The notes: generated by a model from the sequence alone, not told the origin. 7,365 bases of DNA from Rhodothermota bacterium (GCA_009885415.1 VFKU01000839.1:1-7365); one strand, 5' to 3'. Positions 1 to 5,480 are shown, counted from the stretch's first letter. Made by a program: numbers and translations.

Positions 1-131
1 CCTTGCTGCACCGCGCTGAGTTGGCCCCGCTTCACCTTCGCTCCGTGATCGCCCTGCTCTTCTTCCACCAGCGAGACACTGCCCCGCTCGCCCGTGGATT
101 TCTTTCGTGTTGGCTCGCCCAGTTTGACCAT
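1..131 (-). CDS. Unrecognised protein, 5' end only (runs off left edge)
   Basis: A minus-strand reading frame opens with ATG at 131-129 and stays open to the window edge, giving 43 complete codons with no stop. The visible protein begins MVKLGEPTRKKSTG and continues with an acidic patch (VEEEQGD) and then a basic one (GAKVKRGQ). It is hydrophilic, with no signal peptide and no membrane segment. A GGAG lies 4 nt before the ATG, which is close but usable. A structured leader and an AT-rich stretch lie upstream, as expected at a gene start. The gene lies downstream of the GntR gene on the same strand, but a strong terminator and about 370 nt separate them, so it probably has its own promoter. 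I recognise no family. The short visible length is the main doubt; a chance open frame in GC-rich DNA is possible. Confidence 0.45.
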   Translation of the reverse strand, partial: MVKLGEPTRKKSTGERGSVSLVEEEQGDHGAKVKRGQLSAVQQ

Positions 132-165
132 GTTTCTCCGCCTGTGTTCCGTCCGATTCGTCCGC

Positions 166-215
166 CCGGGGAAATGTTCCCGGAGTACGGCCTCTCCCGC
201 CACGCCGCGGGAGAG
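166..215 (-). promoter_or_regulatory. Structured 5' leader with two hairpins
   Basis: Two inverted repeats lie between the probable promoter zone and the ATG at 131. The first is perfect: a 9-bp stem, 192-200 with 207-215 (CTCTCCCGC / GCGGGAGAG), and a 6-nt loop. The second, 166-173 with 177-183, has 7 pairs with one bulged G and a 3-nt loop. Neither is followed by a T-run on either strand, so a simple intrinsic terminator is unlikely. Read on the minus strand they would form two stem-loops in the 5' untranslated region of the left-edge gene. The function (RNA stability, protein binding site or attenuation) is inference. The AT-rich block 216-245 just upstream is the likeliest promoter region, although no good -35/-10 pair is visible. 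Confidence 0.4.
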
Positions 216-504
216 AAACATAATTGAACTATACGACTATAAATAAGAGCGCAGCCCGCACCCTTGTGCCGGAAGACACCCACACTTCGCCCGCCGGAAC
301 GTCCGGCCCGCGAGAACCTGGGATGCAGCCCAAAGGTCGCCGCCGACAGAAGACGCCTAGTTGTACTCTACGACAAAACCAACGTCATGTCAATAGTTTC
401 CTTCTGTGGGCCTGCACGGGTTTTGGGCGATCTTTGCCCATATTGGCGCGGTTTCTGGCCTTGAAGGTGGCTTAAGCCGTCGAGGCCCGCCTCAGAAAGC
501 GAAA
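216..504. other. Non-coding stretch, no supported gene
   Basis: Short open frames occur here on both strands, but none has a credible ribosome binding site, a recognisable protein or a codon pattern like the neighbours. Positions 216-245 are AT-rich and may hold the promoter of the left-edge gene. A 5-bp perfect hairpin sits at 293-307 (GCCGG/CCGGC). A TGGGC/GCCCA hairpin spans 424-440. A longer imperfect hairpin occupies 457-487. There is no tRNA-like or riboswitch-like element that I can identify. Confidence 0.5.
457..487. repeat. Imperfect 31-nt inverted repeat around GGCTTAAGCC
   Basis: The outer arms GGCCTTGA (457-464) and TCGAGGCC (480-487) pair over 8 positions, with one G-T wobble. 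The interior contains the 10-bp perfect palindrome GGCTTAAGCC (469-478). It lies 18 nt beyond the GntR terminator stem. There is no T-run beside it, so it is not an obvious second terminator. A protein-binding palindrome or a structured RNA segment is possible, and chance cannot be excluded in GC-rich DNA. Confidence 0.3.
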
Positions 505-533
505 CGCCGCGCTCCGGGGGCCGGAGCGCGGCG
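505..533 (-). terminator. Hairpin terminator behind the GntR gene
   Basis: A perfect 13-bp GC-rich stem (505-517 with 521-533, CGCCGCGCTCCGG and its complement) closes a 3-nt loop. It starts 38 nt after the TAG stop of the GntR gene. Read on the minus strand it is followed by TTTCGCTTTC, an interrupted T-tract. The plus-strand side has AAAAATA, so a rightward terminator is not supported. The stem strength and position make termination of the GntR transcript likely. Confidence 0.72.
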
Positions 534-571
534 AAAAATACTTTACAATGAGGGGCTGTTCTGGGGCGCGA

Positions 572-1021
572 CTACTTGGCCGCCTTCTTCTTTTTGGCGA
601 AGGAAAGCAATTGGGCCGGAGTCTCCGCATAGGGGCTGGCGTCGGTCGCGATGCTGCGGTCTACGATGTCGAGCACATCCTTTTTCGAGAGGCCGGCGGC
701 CTTCGACTCGGCGACCACTTCGTGCATGCGCGTGATGATTCGTTTGCGGCAGTCCTCGCGGCACTTGGCCTCGATGCCCTTGTTTACGAACACGCCCATG
801 CCGCGGCGGGTGTAGAGCAGCCCCATGACTTCCAGGTCGCGGTAGGCTTTGGCCACTGTGTTCGGGTTCACTCCGACACGCTCGGAGAGCTCGCGAACCG
901 ACGGGAGTTGGTCGCCGGCCTTCAGCTTGCTCGAGGCGATCGCGAACTGGATGTGGTTCTCGATTTGGATGTACACCGCAACGGTACTGTGGATATCGAC
1001 ACTTGCCAAGATTTGGTTCAT
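572..1021 (-). CDS. GntR-family transcriptional regulator, YtrA-like
   Basis: The product is a 149-residue DNA-binding repressor-type protein, acting in the cytoplasm. Residues about 14-80 form a GntR winged helix-turn-helix: the opening helix IQIENHIQFAI, then LPSVRELSERVGVNPNTVAKAY with the classic P-S-V-R-E-L and N-P-N-T-V signatures, then the wing GLLYTRRGMGVFV. The remaining ~65 residues are helical, too short for a FadR, HutC or MocR effector domain, which points to the YtrA subfamily. The tail is lysine-rich (KKKKAAK). Cys87 and Cys91 are spaced CX3C, with no assigned role. The start at 1021 was chosen because AAGGAA lies 8 nt upstream; a frame extension to 1075 lacks support and would cross the operator-like palindrome. 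YtrA-type genes commonly sit beside ABC transporter genes, but none is visible here. Autoregulation and control of the divergent gene at 1260 are plausible inferences. Confidence 0.93.
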   Translation of the reverse strand: MNQILASVDIHSTVAVYIQIENHIQFAIASSKLKAGDQLPSVRELSERVGVNPNTVAKAYRDLEVMGLLYTRRGMGVFVNKGIEAKCREDCRKRIITRMHEVVAESKAAGLSKKDVLDIVDRSIATDASPYAETPAQLLSFAKKKKAAK

Positions 1022-1063
1022 ATAACTGGTTCCTTTTCCATTCTCGAATGAGGGTGATAAATT

Positions 1064-1082
1064 GCACAACACCATGCTGTGC
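1064..1082. promoter_or_regulatory. Candidate operator: 19-bp palindrome in the divergent spacer
   Basis: GCACA (1064-1068) and TGTGC (1078-1082) are perfect inverted arms, and 7 of 9 symmetric positions match overall. The site lies 43-61 nt upstream of the GntR start codon. It is flanked by -10-like sequences on both strands: TATGAT at 1083-1088 on plus, and the TATCAT read on minus at 1084-1089. Dimeric GntR proteins bind palindromes of this size, often at their own promoter, so this is the best operator candidate in the window. No convincing -35 accompanies either -10; the plus-strand TTGCAC at 1062 is only 15 nt away. Confidence 0.45.
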
Positions 1083-1140
1083 TATGATACGCAGGCGAGG
1101 GCGACCTCGACAGTTGTTCTCCCTAGTTTATACAACACCA
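1066..1140. repeat. 9-bp direct repeat pair and GNRA-type hairpin in the spacer
   Basis: ACAACACCA occurs at 1066-1074, inside the palindrome, and again at 1132-1140, 66 bp apart (a little over six helical turns). The second copy is part of a separate GTTGT (1113-1117) / ACAAC (1132-1136) inverted pair. Between the copies, CGAGG-GCGA-CCTCG at 1096-1109 would form a 5-bp hairpin with a GNRA tetraloop. The two copies could be paired half-sites for a regulator. This is suggestive only. Confidence 0.3.
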
Positions 1141-1259
1141 AACCAGCTGCCGTTGTCCCGAGGAAAGAACAGAAGCGCGGCCATGGCGCACCCGAATCGC
1201 CCGAAACTATGGATGCTACAGTGTGCTGTTCCTAAATTCAAGAAAAACACGGGGAACAT

Positions 1260-3020
1260 GTGAAGATGATGCTCCAAAACAGCGCAGTTCAATCGACGCA
1301 TTACAGTCATTCTATAGTGTCTAAGATCGTATTATTCATAGTGGCGAGCGTTTTCTTCACTTTCGTCGCGCACGCACAGCGCAACAAAAATATAAGTGCT
1401 GAAAAAGATAAAAACAATAATACACCCTCCGCAGTCTGTCACGTTTCTGTGAAAAATATACTCGATCAATTTGTTCCCGCTCGAATTAAACTGCTGCCCA
1501 AGGACTCGGGCAAAGCATTGAGCTTCGAAATCGCTTCCGGCGAAGGGGACATTAGTGCGCCGGCGGGCGAGTATACGGCGGCCGTATACGCCTACGACGC
1601 GGGTGTCCCCATCCTGGTGCAACTGCAGAGCGTGACGCTCTCGCCGCAGAATCGCGCTGAGGTAAAAACACTAGTACTCGAAGGCAGTGGCGGGAACCGT
1701 TCCCTGCGGGCTTTTGACGGCGATTTTGATCTGGCACTGGATCGTGTAGAGGTTGAGGCCGGAACGAATCCTACTGACGCGCGCAGCGTACCCGCGGAGA
1801 CCCCGATTGTGTGGCCCTCTCCCGTGCTCGACAAGAAAGGGGCCTGGTATCGCGGCGAACTTCACGCCCGCTCGGCTTACGGTCCGGGCAGCGAGAAAGT
1901 GGGGGAGTTGATCCACCGGGCGGAGTCCGAGGGGCTAGACTTTCTGGCCATTGCCGATCCCAACACCTTGGCGGCCGCGCAGGATCCGGCATTCAAGTCG
2001 AACAAGCTCGTCCTGATCCCGGCGATGGAGTGGCGGCATCCCCGACTCGGGAGCGCGTTGCTCTACGCTCCTACTTCGCTTTTCGCGGCGGACGTTTCCC
2101 CGTCCGAGGCGCAGGCGCTTGCCCGGAAACTCGAGGCGCAAGGCGGGATCTTCGCCATCGCGCACCCCACGCAGCCGGGCCAGATCTGGCAGTGGGGCCT
2201 CGAACATTTCAACGCGATCGAGGCGTGGTTCGGCGCGTGGCGCGCGACCCCGCCGATAACGATCGGGGACTTGTCCGAGGAATGGTCGCGCCGAAACGCG
2301 GAGAAGGAATTTCTTCATCCAATCGCGTTCGCCGCCGCGACCGATTTCCTCTCGGCGAACGGACAAGCAACTGTTTTCTACGATGTTGAGACGACGCATG
2401 GTGTGCGAGCGGCCCTCATCGGCGGCAGCGGCAGCACGGGCAAGGGGCAACCCTTGGGACAGCCCATGACCTACGTGTGGGCGAAAGAAAAATCCTTGAA
2501 TGCGATCCTCGATGGATTGCGCCACGGCCGGACCTTCGTCACCGCCGGGCCTGACGCGCCCTTCGTTGAATTCAGCGCCGACATCATGGCCGACGGATCG
2601 ACGGACGTTGGCCCCGGCGGCATCATACCGATTAACGTGAAGTCACGCTTGTCGATTGGTGTCGACGGCGCGAAAGGCGCGCAGTTCGAGGTTTTGTTCA
2701 ACGGGCGTCCGATGCAGTCCTTTCCGATTCAGTGGGACCGATTCATGTACTCCGTGGAGGACACGCCAGGAGCGACCGGCGCCTATCGCGTGCGAATCCT
2801 CTCGATGCCCAAGGAAAAAGGCTACGGCGTGAGCGAGGTGCTCGCGATGACGAGTCCGATTTACGCCTTGAGCTACCTCCTGGACGAATCCAAGGGTGAA
2901 AGTAAGGAGGGCTGGATCGACGTCAAGAGCCAGTGGGAGGATCCCGCCACGGTGAAAATATTCGATCCCTCCACGCTCGATCCCTCGCAAGTGATCACTT
3001 TGGAACCGCGCCAGCCTTGA
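1260..3020 (+). CDS. Exported PHP-superfamily (CehA/McbA-like) protein, metal site degenerate
   Basis: This 586-residue protein has a signal peptide: basic K22, a hydrophobic core to about residue 36, then AHA before Q40 as a likely cleavage site. Residues ~41-55 are a polar N/K-rich linker, and ~58-165 form a beta-rich domain resembling carboxypeptidase-regulatory or prealbumin-like folds. From ~197 it follows CehA/McbA-type PHP hydrolases: YRGELHARS (197-205), GLDFLAIADPNT (225-236), IPAMEW (253-258), IFAIAHP (297-303) and the closing LNAILDGLRHGRTFVTAGP segment (413-431). The family normally has HxH in the first motif and D-H in the second. Here these read H202-A-R204 and D233-P234, and the late Asp-x-His region reads TDF (361-363). 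Loss of metal binding is therefore likely, and a binding or structural role is possible. The GTG start at 1260 (GGGGA 4 nt upstream) and the ATG at 1266 are both possible. The first ~250 nt are markedly AT-rich. Confidence 0.85.
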   Translation: MKMMLQNSAVQSTHYSHSIVSKIVLFIVASVFFTFVAHAQRNKNISAEKDKNNNTPSAVCHVSVKNILDQFVPARIKLLPKDSGKALSFEIASGEGDISAPAGEYTAAVYAYDAGVPILVQLQSVTLSPQNRAEVKTLVLEGSGGNRSLRAFDGDFDLALDRVEVEAGTNPTDARSVPAETPIVWPSPVLDKKGAWYRGELHARSAYGPGSEKVGELIHRAESEGLDFLAIADPNTLAAAQDPAFKSNKLVLIPAMEWRHPRLGSALLYAPTSLFAADVSPSEAQALARKLEAQGGIFAIAHPTQPGQIWQWGLEHFNAIEAWFGAWRATPPITIGDLSEEWSRRNAEKEFLHPIAFAAATDFLSANGQATVFYDVETTHGVRAALIGGSGSTGKGQPLGQPMTYVWAKEKSLNAILDGLRHGRTFVTAGPDAPFVEFSADIMADGSTDVGPGGIIPINVKSRLSIGVDGAKGAQFEVLFNGRPMQSFPIQWDRFMYSVEDTPGATGAYRVRILSMPKEKGYGVSEVLAMTSPIYALSYLLDESKGESKEGWIDVKSQWEDPATVKIFDPSTLDPSQVITLEPRQP

Positions 3021-3088
3021 TCTCTTGCGTTTTTAGTAATCTACAGACGCCTATGTCAATATTCGCATAGTTATTGTTTTCAAGGCTA

Positions 3089-3117
3089 TTGACAGAATAC
3101 GCTGCCTCGGCTATCCT
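3089..3117 (+). promoter_or_regulatory. Sigma-70-type promoter of the cold-shock gene
   Basis: A perfect -35 TTGACA (3089-3094) and a -10 TATCCT (3112-3117) are separated by 17 nt. Transcription would start near 3124, leaving a leader of about 95 nt before the ATG at 3218. The position, just after the end of the upstream PHP-like gene and in AT-richer DNA, fits a promoter serving the cold-shock gene alone. Confidence 0.75.
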
Positions 3118-3123
3118 GCGCTC

Positions 3124-3217
3124 CTCTAACTTTCCTGCGTGCTTTCCTGGTGGATTTTCAACCTGGATTCGCGCGGGACGAAACGGCGGAATGCGGGCGC
3201 GAGCGGAGGCGGTGACC
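3124..3217 (+). promoter_or_regulatory. Leader of the cold-shock mRNA, possible temperature-responsive element
   Basis: The predicted untranslated leader is about 95 nt. It contains an 8-nt direct repeat CTTTCCTG (3130-3137 and 3142-3149), a short CCTGG repeat, and an inverted repeat TCGCGC (3169-3174) / GCGCGA (3197-3202). The hairpin ends 2 nt before the GGAGG ribosome binding site at 3205-3209. Long structured leaders control translation and stability of cspA-type mRNAs in other bacteria. Here the role is inferred from layout alone. Confidence 0.35.
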
Positions 3218-3484
3218 ATGTCGGATCAGCAAACGGTAGATCGGCAACAGGGGGTCGTGAAGTGGTTCAGCGACCCGAAGGGCTACGGGTTCATCCTGCG
3301 CGAACAGGAGCCTGACATCTTCGTGCACCACACGGCCATTCAGATGGAGGGTTTCCGGACGCTCAAGGAGGGCCAAGCGGTGGTGTACGACCTCCTGAAG
3401 AGTCCCAAGGGCCTTCAAGCGGCGAACGTGGTGCCGGTGGCGGAGAATTCCGCGCCATATTCTGGAAACGGCCACGCGTCGTAA
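3218..3484 (+). CDS. Cold-shock protein, CspA family
   Basis: The 88-residue product is a single cold-shock domain that binds single-stranded RNA or DNA and typically melts mRNA structure in the cytoplasm. Both nucleic-acid-binding motifs are present: RNP1 as KGYGFI (21-26), preceded by the family's VVKWF, and RNP2 as DIFVHHTAI (33-41). The segment from GFRTLKEGQAVVYDL through KGLQAANV completes the five-stranded barrel. Compared with the usual 65-70 residues there is a ~10-residue polar N-terminal extension and a short flexible Gly/Ser-containing tail. The ATG at 3218 was chosen because GGAGG lies 8 nt upstream; an in-frame ATG at 3074 lies before the promoter. It has its own promoter and terminator, so it is probably monocistronic. 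Whether it is cold-induced or constitutive cannot be read from the sequence. Confidence 0.95.
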   Translation: MSDQQTVDRQQGVVKWFSDPKGYGFILREQEPDIFVHHTAIQMEGFRTLKEGQAVVYDLLKSPKGLQAANVVPVAENSAPYSGNGHAS

Positions 3485-3522
3485 TTCGTCGGTTTTTCCA
3501 ACGAGGGGTTGGGAACTACGGG

Positions 3523-3573
3523 CGAGATGCCCGCGCGATCCGGAGGGGCTGCGCGCGCATCTCGTTTCCGTTT
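3523..3573 (+). terminator. Intrinsic terminator of the cold-shock gene
   Basis: Positions 3523-3536 pair with 3551-3564 over 13 of 14 positions (CGAGATGC and CGCGC arms with a single C-C mismatch at 3531/3556), around a 14-nt loop. The stem is followed by TTTCCGTTT, an interrupted T-tract. It lies 38 nt after the csp stop codon and before the TPR gene, so it should separate the two transcripts. Confidence 0.72.
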
Positions 3574-3625
3574 CTCGCTCGTGGAAGGATAGTATGCGGA
3601 CTCCATCAACGCGGGGGCGCGTCCG

Positions 3626-4447
3626 TTGTCTACCAATATTTTTCGAAATATCCTCAGCGTTGCCGCGTTAGTGTTTTTGGGCGTGGCCTGCGCCACGGAC
3701 GCGAAAAAGTCGCCGGACGATCCAGTCGCGACGCAACTGAAAGAGATTCAGGACGAGGCGGCATCACAGCCGGGTGACGCGCGCGCGCAGTATGCGCTCG
3801 GTAACGCGTATTTCGACCGGCGGCGTTACGCGGACGCACGCACCGCGTATCTGCGCGCGACGGAAATCGACCCGCTCTACGCCGACGCGCACTCGAATCT
3901 TGGGCTCGTCTATAGGATCGAAGGCGATCTGGATTCGTCCATCGCCCAGTATGAAAAGGCCCTGGCGATCGATCCTTCGGACACGGTGACGCGGACGAAC
4001 CTCATTGTCGCGCTGGAATCCGCGAAGCGGCTGCCGGCCGCGGCCGATCAACTCGCGGAACTTTCGCGGCGTGCGCCGGACGACACGGCGGTTCTGCGGC
4101 AGTTGGGCGCGCTCTTGCAGCAACTCGATCGTCCCGATGAAGCCGAAACGGCCTACGCGCGCCTGGTCGCAACGGTCGCCACCGACAAGGCCGCGTGGTT
4201 CGCATTGGGCCGGTGCCAGCACGCGCAGGGAAAGCGCGACGCGGCGATCGCGTCATGGAAGACCACCGTTGCGCTCGATCCCGATCACTCCGAGGCCCAC
4301 GCGGCGCTCGCGGGCGCCTACACGGAGATCGGAGACTACGATCGCGCATGGCAGTCGGTGCGGGAAACGCAACGCATCGGCGGGTTCATCGACCCCGAAC
4401 TCGTCACGCGATTGCAGGATCTCTCGGGCCGCACTGGGCCGGAGTGA
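3626..4447 (+). CDS. TPR-repeat protein, probable lipoprotein
   Basis: This 273-residue protein has a short basic N-region (R7), a hydrophobic stretch (residues 9-21) and LGVAC ending at Cys22. That reads as a lipoprotein signal, though Gly at -3 makes the lipobox imperfect. After a polar linker, six tandem tetratricopeptide repeats in 34-residue register run at about 51-84, 85-118, 119-152, 153-186, 187-220 and 221-254. Typical signatures are ALGNAYFDRRRYADA and NLGLVYRIEGDLDSSI, with IDP at repeat ends. TPR arrays are protein-binding scaffolds; similar lipoproteins (PilF/Pilotin-like, BamD-like) assist outer-membrane complexes, but the partner here is unknown. The start is TTG at 3626: an in-frame TAG at 3590 blocks longer forms, no ATG precedes the signal region, and a G-run (3612-3616) can serve as ribosome binding site. 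A weak -10 (TAGTAT, 3590-3595) follows the csp terminator. The converging pilT cluster makes an envelope role attractive but unproven. Confidence 0.88.
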   Translation: MSTNIFRNILSVAALVFLGVACATDAKKSPDDPVATQLKEIQDEAASQPGDARAQYALGNAYFDRRRYADARTAYLRATEIDPLYADAHSNLGLVYRIEGDLDSSIAQYEKALAIDPSDTVTRTNLIVALESAKRLPAAADQLAELSRRAPDDTAVLRQLGALLQQLDRPDEAETAYARLVATVATDKAAWFALGRCQHAQGKRDAAIASWKTTVALDPDHSEAHAALAGAYTEIGDYDRAWQSVRETQRIGGFIDPELVTRLQDLSGRTGPE

Positions 4448-4466
4448 GGCGCAGGCTCAGGCCGGC
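4438..4466. terminator. Hairpin spanning both convergent stop codons
   Basis: GCCGG (4438-4442) pairs with CCGGC (4462-4466), and TGAG (4445-4448) pairs with CTCA (4456-4459), with a 2x2 internal loop and a 7-nt apical loop. The element includes the TGA of the TPR gene and overlaps the end of the minus-strand membrane-protein gene. The plus-strand side is followed by TTTGCGGGTTT, a poor T-tract, and the minus side has none. It may act as a weak shared terminator or a 3'-end protecting structure. Confidence 0.35.
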
Positions 4467-4639
4467 TTTGCGGGTTTCGCCGTCGCGTTGCGTTTCACGT
4501 CTTTGGTTTCCTCTGAGGGCTTCGCGTTCGCGCCGCGTCCAGCAAGCAGGGCGTGGATCGCACCCCAACTGAACCAGATCAGCGCGGCCGCGGCAGAGCC
4601 GAGCAAGACGGCGAGCATTGCAATGCGAATGACAGTCAC
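4457..4639 (-). CDS. Small single-pass membrane protein, function unknown
   Basis: The 60-residue product has one hydrophobic helix (about residues 7-32, MLAVLLGSAAAALIWFSWGA and following) and then a polar, lysine-rich tail with repeated Ala-Lys-Pro elements. It looks like a small inner-membrane protein or anchor; I recognise no family. The GTG start at 4639 overlaps the TGA stop of the preceding gene by 4 nt (GTGA), and AGGGAG lies 6 nt upstream, a strong sign of translational coupling. That arrangement is the main reason to call it real despite its size. It is the last gene of the tsaD-pilT cluster and ends 9 nt from the TPR gene. A joint role with the upstream exported protein is plausible. 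An alternative ATG lies 7 codons in. Confidence 0.68.
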   Translation of the reverse strand: MTVIRIAMLAVLLGSAAAALIWFSWGAIHALLAGRGANAKPSEETKDVKRNATAKPAKPA

Positions 4640-5460
4640 GGGCGATCTCCCTGCGGACGCGGTACGTGTGGCACCAGCGGATGCCGGACAAGGGCCGGCT
4701 CGAGCGGTGCTTCGTCGGTCGCCGGGGCGGCGCGCGTTCGGTCCAGCTCGGCCTGAATCCGCTGCACACGCTCCAGGATACGCGAATTGTTTGATTCGAG
4801 CTCGGCGAGCGCCTGGTTGAGCATCTGGCTGAGCTCCAGCAGGTCGGCCTCGCGGAGCGGCGCATCGGTTCCGGGCATGGCTGGAGCGTCCTCGGCCGGT
4901 TCGAAGGCGGGGAGTTCGGGGAGTGAGGCCGGGGCGATCTCAAGGTGGAGGCCGTCGAACCACGCCGAGCCCCGGCCCTTGATCACGCAACGCACCACCA
5001 CGAAATCGGTTTCGGGCGGCGCCGTAATACGTAGGGTGACCGGCACCCAGTCAGTGGTCCCAGTGATGGGCCGGTCGATCGCGCTGGTGGCCGCGGCCGT
5101 CACGCGGGCCGGATTGCGGGTGAAGCATTGAATCCATAGCGCGGCACCGCCCGCCGCTTCGGTCCGAATCACGCCGGAGAGCACGAGTTCCTTGCCGCCG
5201 AGATCGGCAAGCACCACTTGGCTCCAGTTGTTCGCCGGTTCTCGAACATAAGGATTGGGCACGTGCAGCATCGCGGCATGCGAGCCATCGCGCGAGAGAG
5301 GGTCGGCATCGGCGAAGGCGCCCTCCTGGGGCATCACGAATGCGGACCAGTGCGCGGGCCGTCCGTCCGGCGCGAGTTCCTCAAAGGAGGGGTTCAAGAG
5401 AAGGTTGCCGCTTTGGCCGGCCACGAGTAACAGACATACGGCACCGAGTGCGGCGCTCAT
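4636..5460 (-). CDS. Exported protein with carbohydrate-binding-like domain and C-terminal coiled coil
   Basis: This 274-residue protein starts with a hydrophobic stretch (residues 3-14) ending in VAGQSG, probably a signal peptide although no basic residue precedes it. Residues ~18-176 resemble a galactose-binding-like or CBM4/9-type jelly roll: NLLLNPSFEE at 19-28, the HWSAF turn, a middle of alternating beta-strands, and the closing strand SAWFDGLHLEI at 165-175. An acidic/Pro-rich linker follows. Residues ~202-243 then form a heptad-like helix (LREADLLELSQMLNQALAEL and onward), a likely coiled coil, before a Pro/Ala-rich end. The domain could bind cell-surface glycan; no catalytic residues are evident. 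The ATG at 5460 was preferred over the in-frame GTG at 5469, because GGAAG lies 10 nt before the ATG and is too close to the GTG. It lies 42 nt behind pilT and is coupled to the small membrane-protein gene. Confidence 0.85.
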   Translation of the reverse strand: MSAALGAVCLLLVAGQSGNLLLNPSFEELAPDGRPAHWSAFVMPQEGAFADADPLSRDGSHAAMLHVPNPYVREPANNWSQVVLADLGGKELVLSGVIRTEAAGGAALWIQCFTRNPARVTAAATSAIDRPITGTTDWVPVTLRITAPPETDFVVVRCVIKGRGSAWFDGLHLEIAPASLPELPAFEPAEDAPAMPGTDAPLREADLLELSQMLNQALAELESNNSRILERVQRIQAELDRTRAAPATDEAPLEPALVRHPLVPHVPRPQGDRP

Positions 5461-5480
5461 ACCGGGCACACTTCCGGCGC

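Noticed and set aside
224..735. Plus-strand frames at 224-475, 264-464 and 406-735
   Set aside because: No ribosome binding sites, low-complexity basic translations, and the last one overlaps the GntR gene and its terminator.
548..1051. A 167-codon plus-strand open frame antisense to the GntR gene
   Set aside because: The minus-strand frame has a clear winged helix-turn-helix and ribosome binding site. The antisense frame has neither.
1022..1075. Upstream start (1075) for the GntR gene
   Set aside because: It would place the candidate operator arm inside the coding region and lacks a ribosome binding site, whereas 1021 has AAGGAA at good spacing and starts where family homology begins.
1811..2389. 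Long frames inside the PHP-like gene on both strands (also 1935-2525 minus)
   Set aside because: They are Arg/Pro/Gly-rich shadows of a gene whose main frame carries a signal peptide and family motifs.
3051..3080. CTATG/CATAG hairpin followed by TTATTGTTTT as terminator of the PHP-like gene
   Set aside because: Only a 5-bp AT-containing stem with a 10-nt loop; too weak to call, though the T-rich tail is noted.
3074..3217. 48-residue N-terminal extension of the cold-shock protein
   Set aside because: Its ATG lies before the -35 element, and the ATG at 3218 has GGAGG 8 nt upstream and gives a normal family length.
4005..4820. 271-codon plus-strand frame overlapping the TPR gene end and the exported-protein gene
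   Set aside because: Highly Arg/Ser/Pro-rich translation. It conflicts with regular TPR repeats in the true frame and with two minus-strand genes.
4404..4943. 179-codon minus-strand frame over the exported-protein and membrane-protein genes
   Set aside because: No signal or domain; the overlapping GTGA-coupled pair explains the region better.
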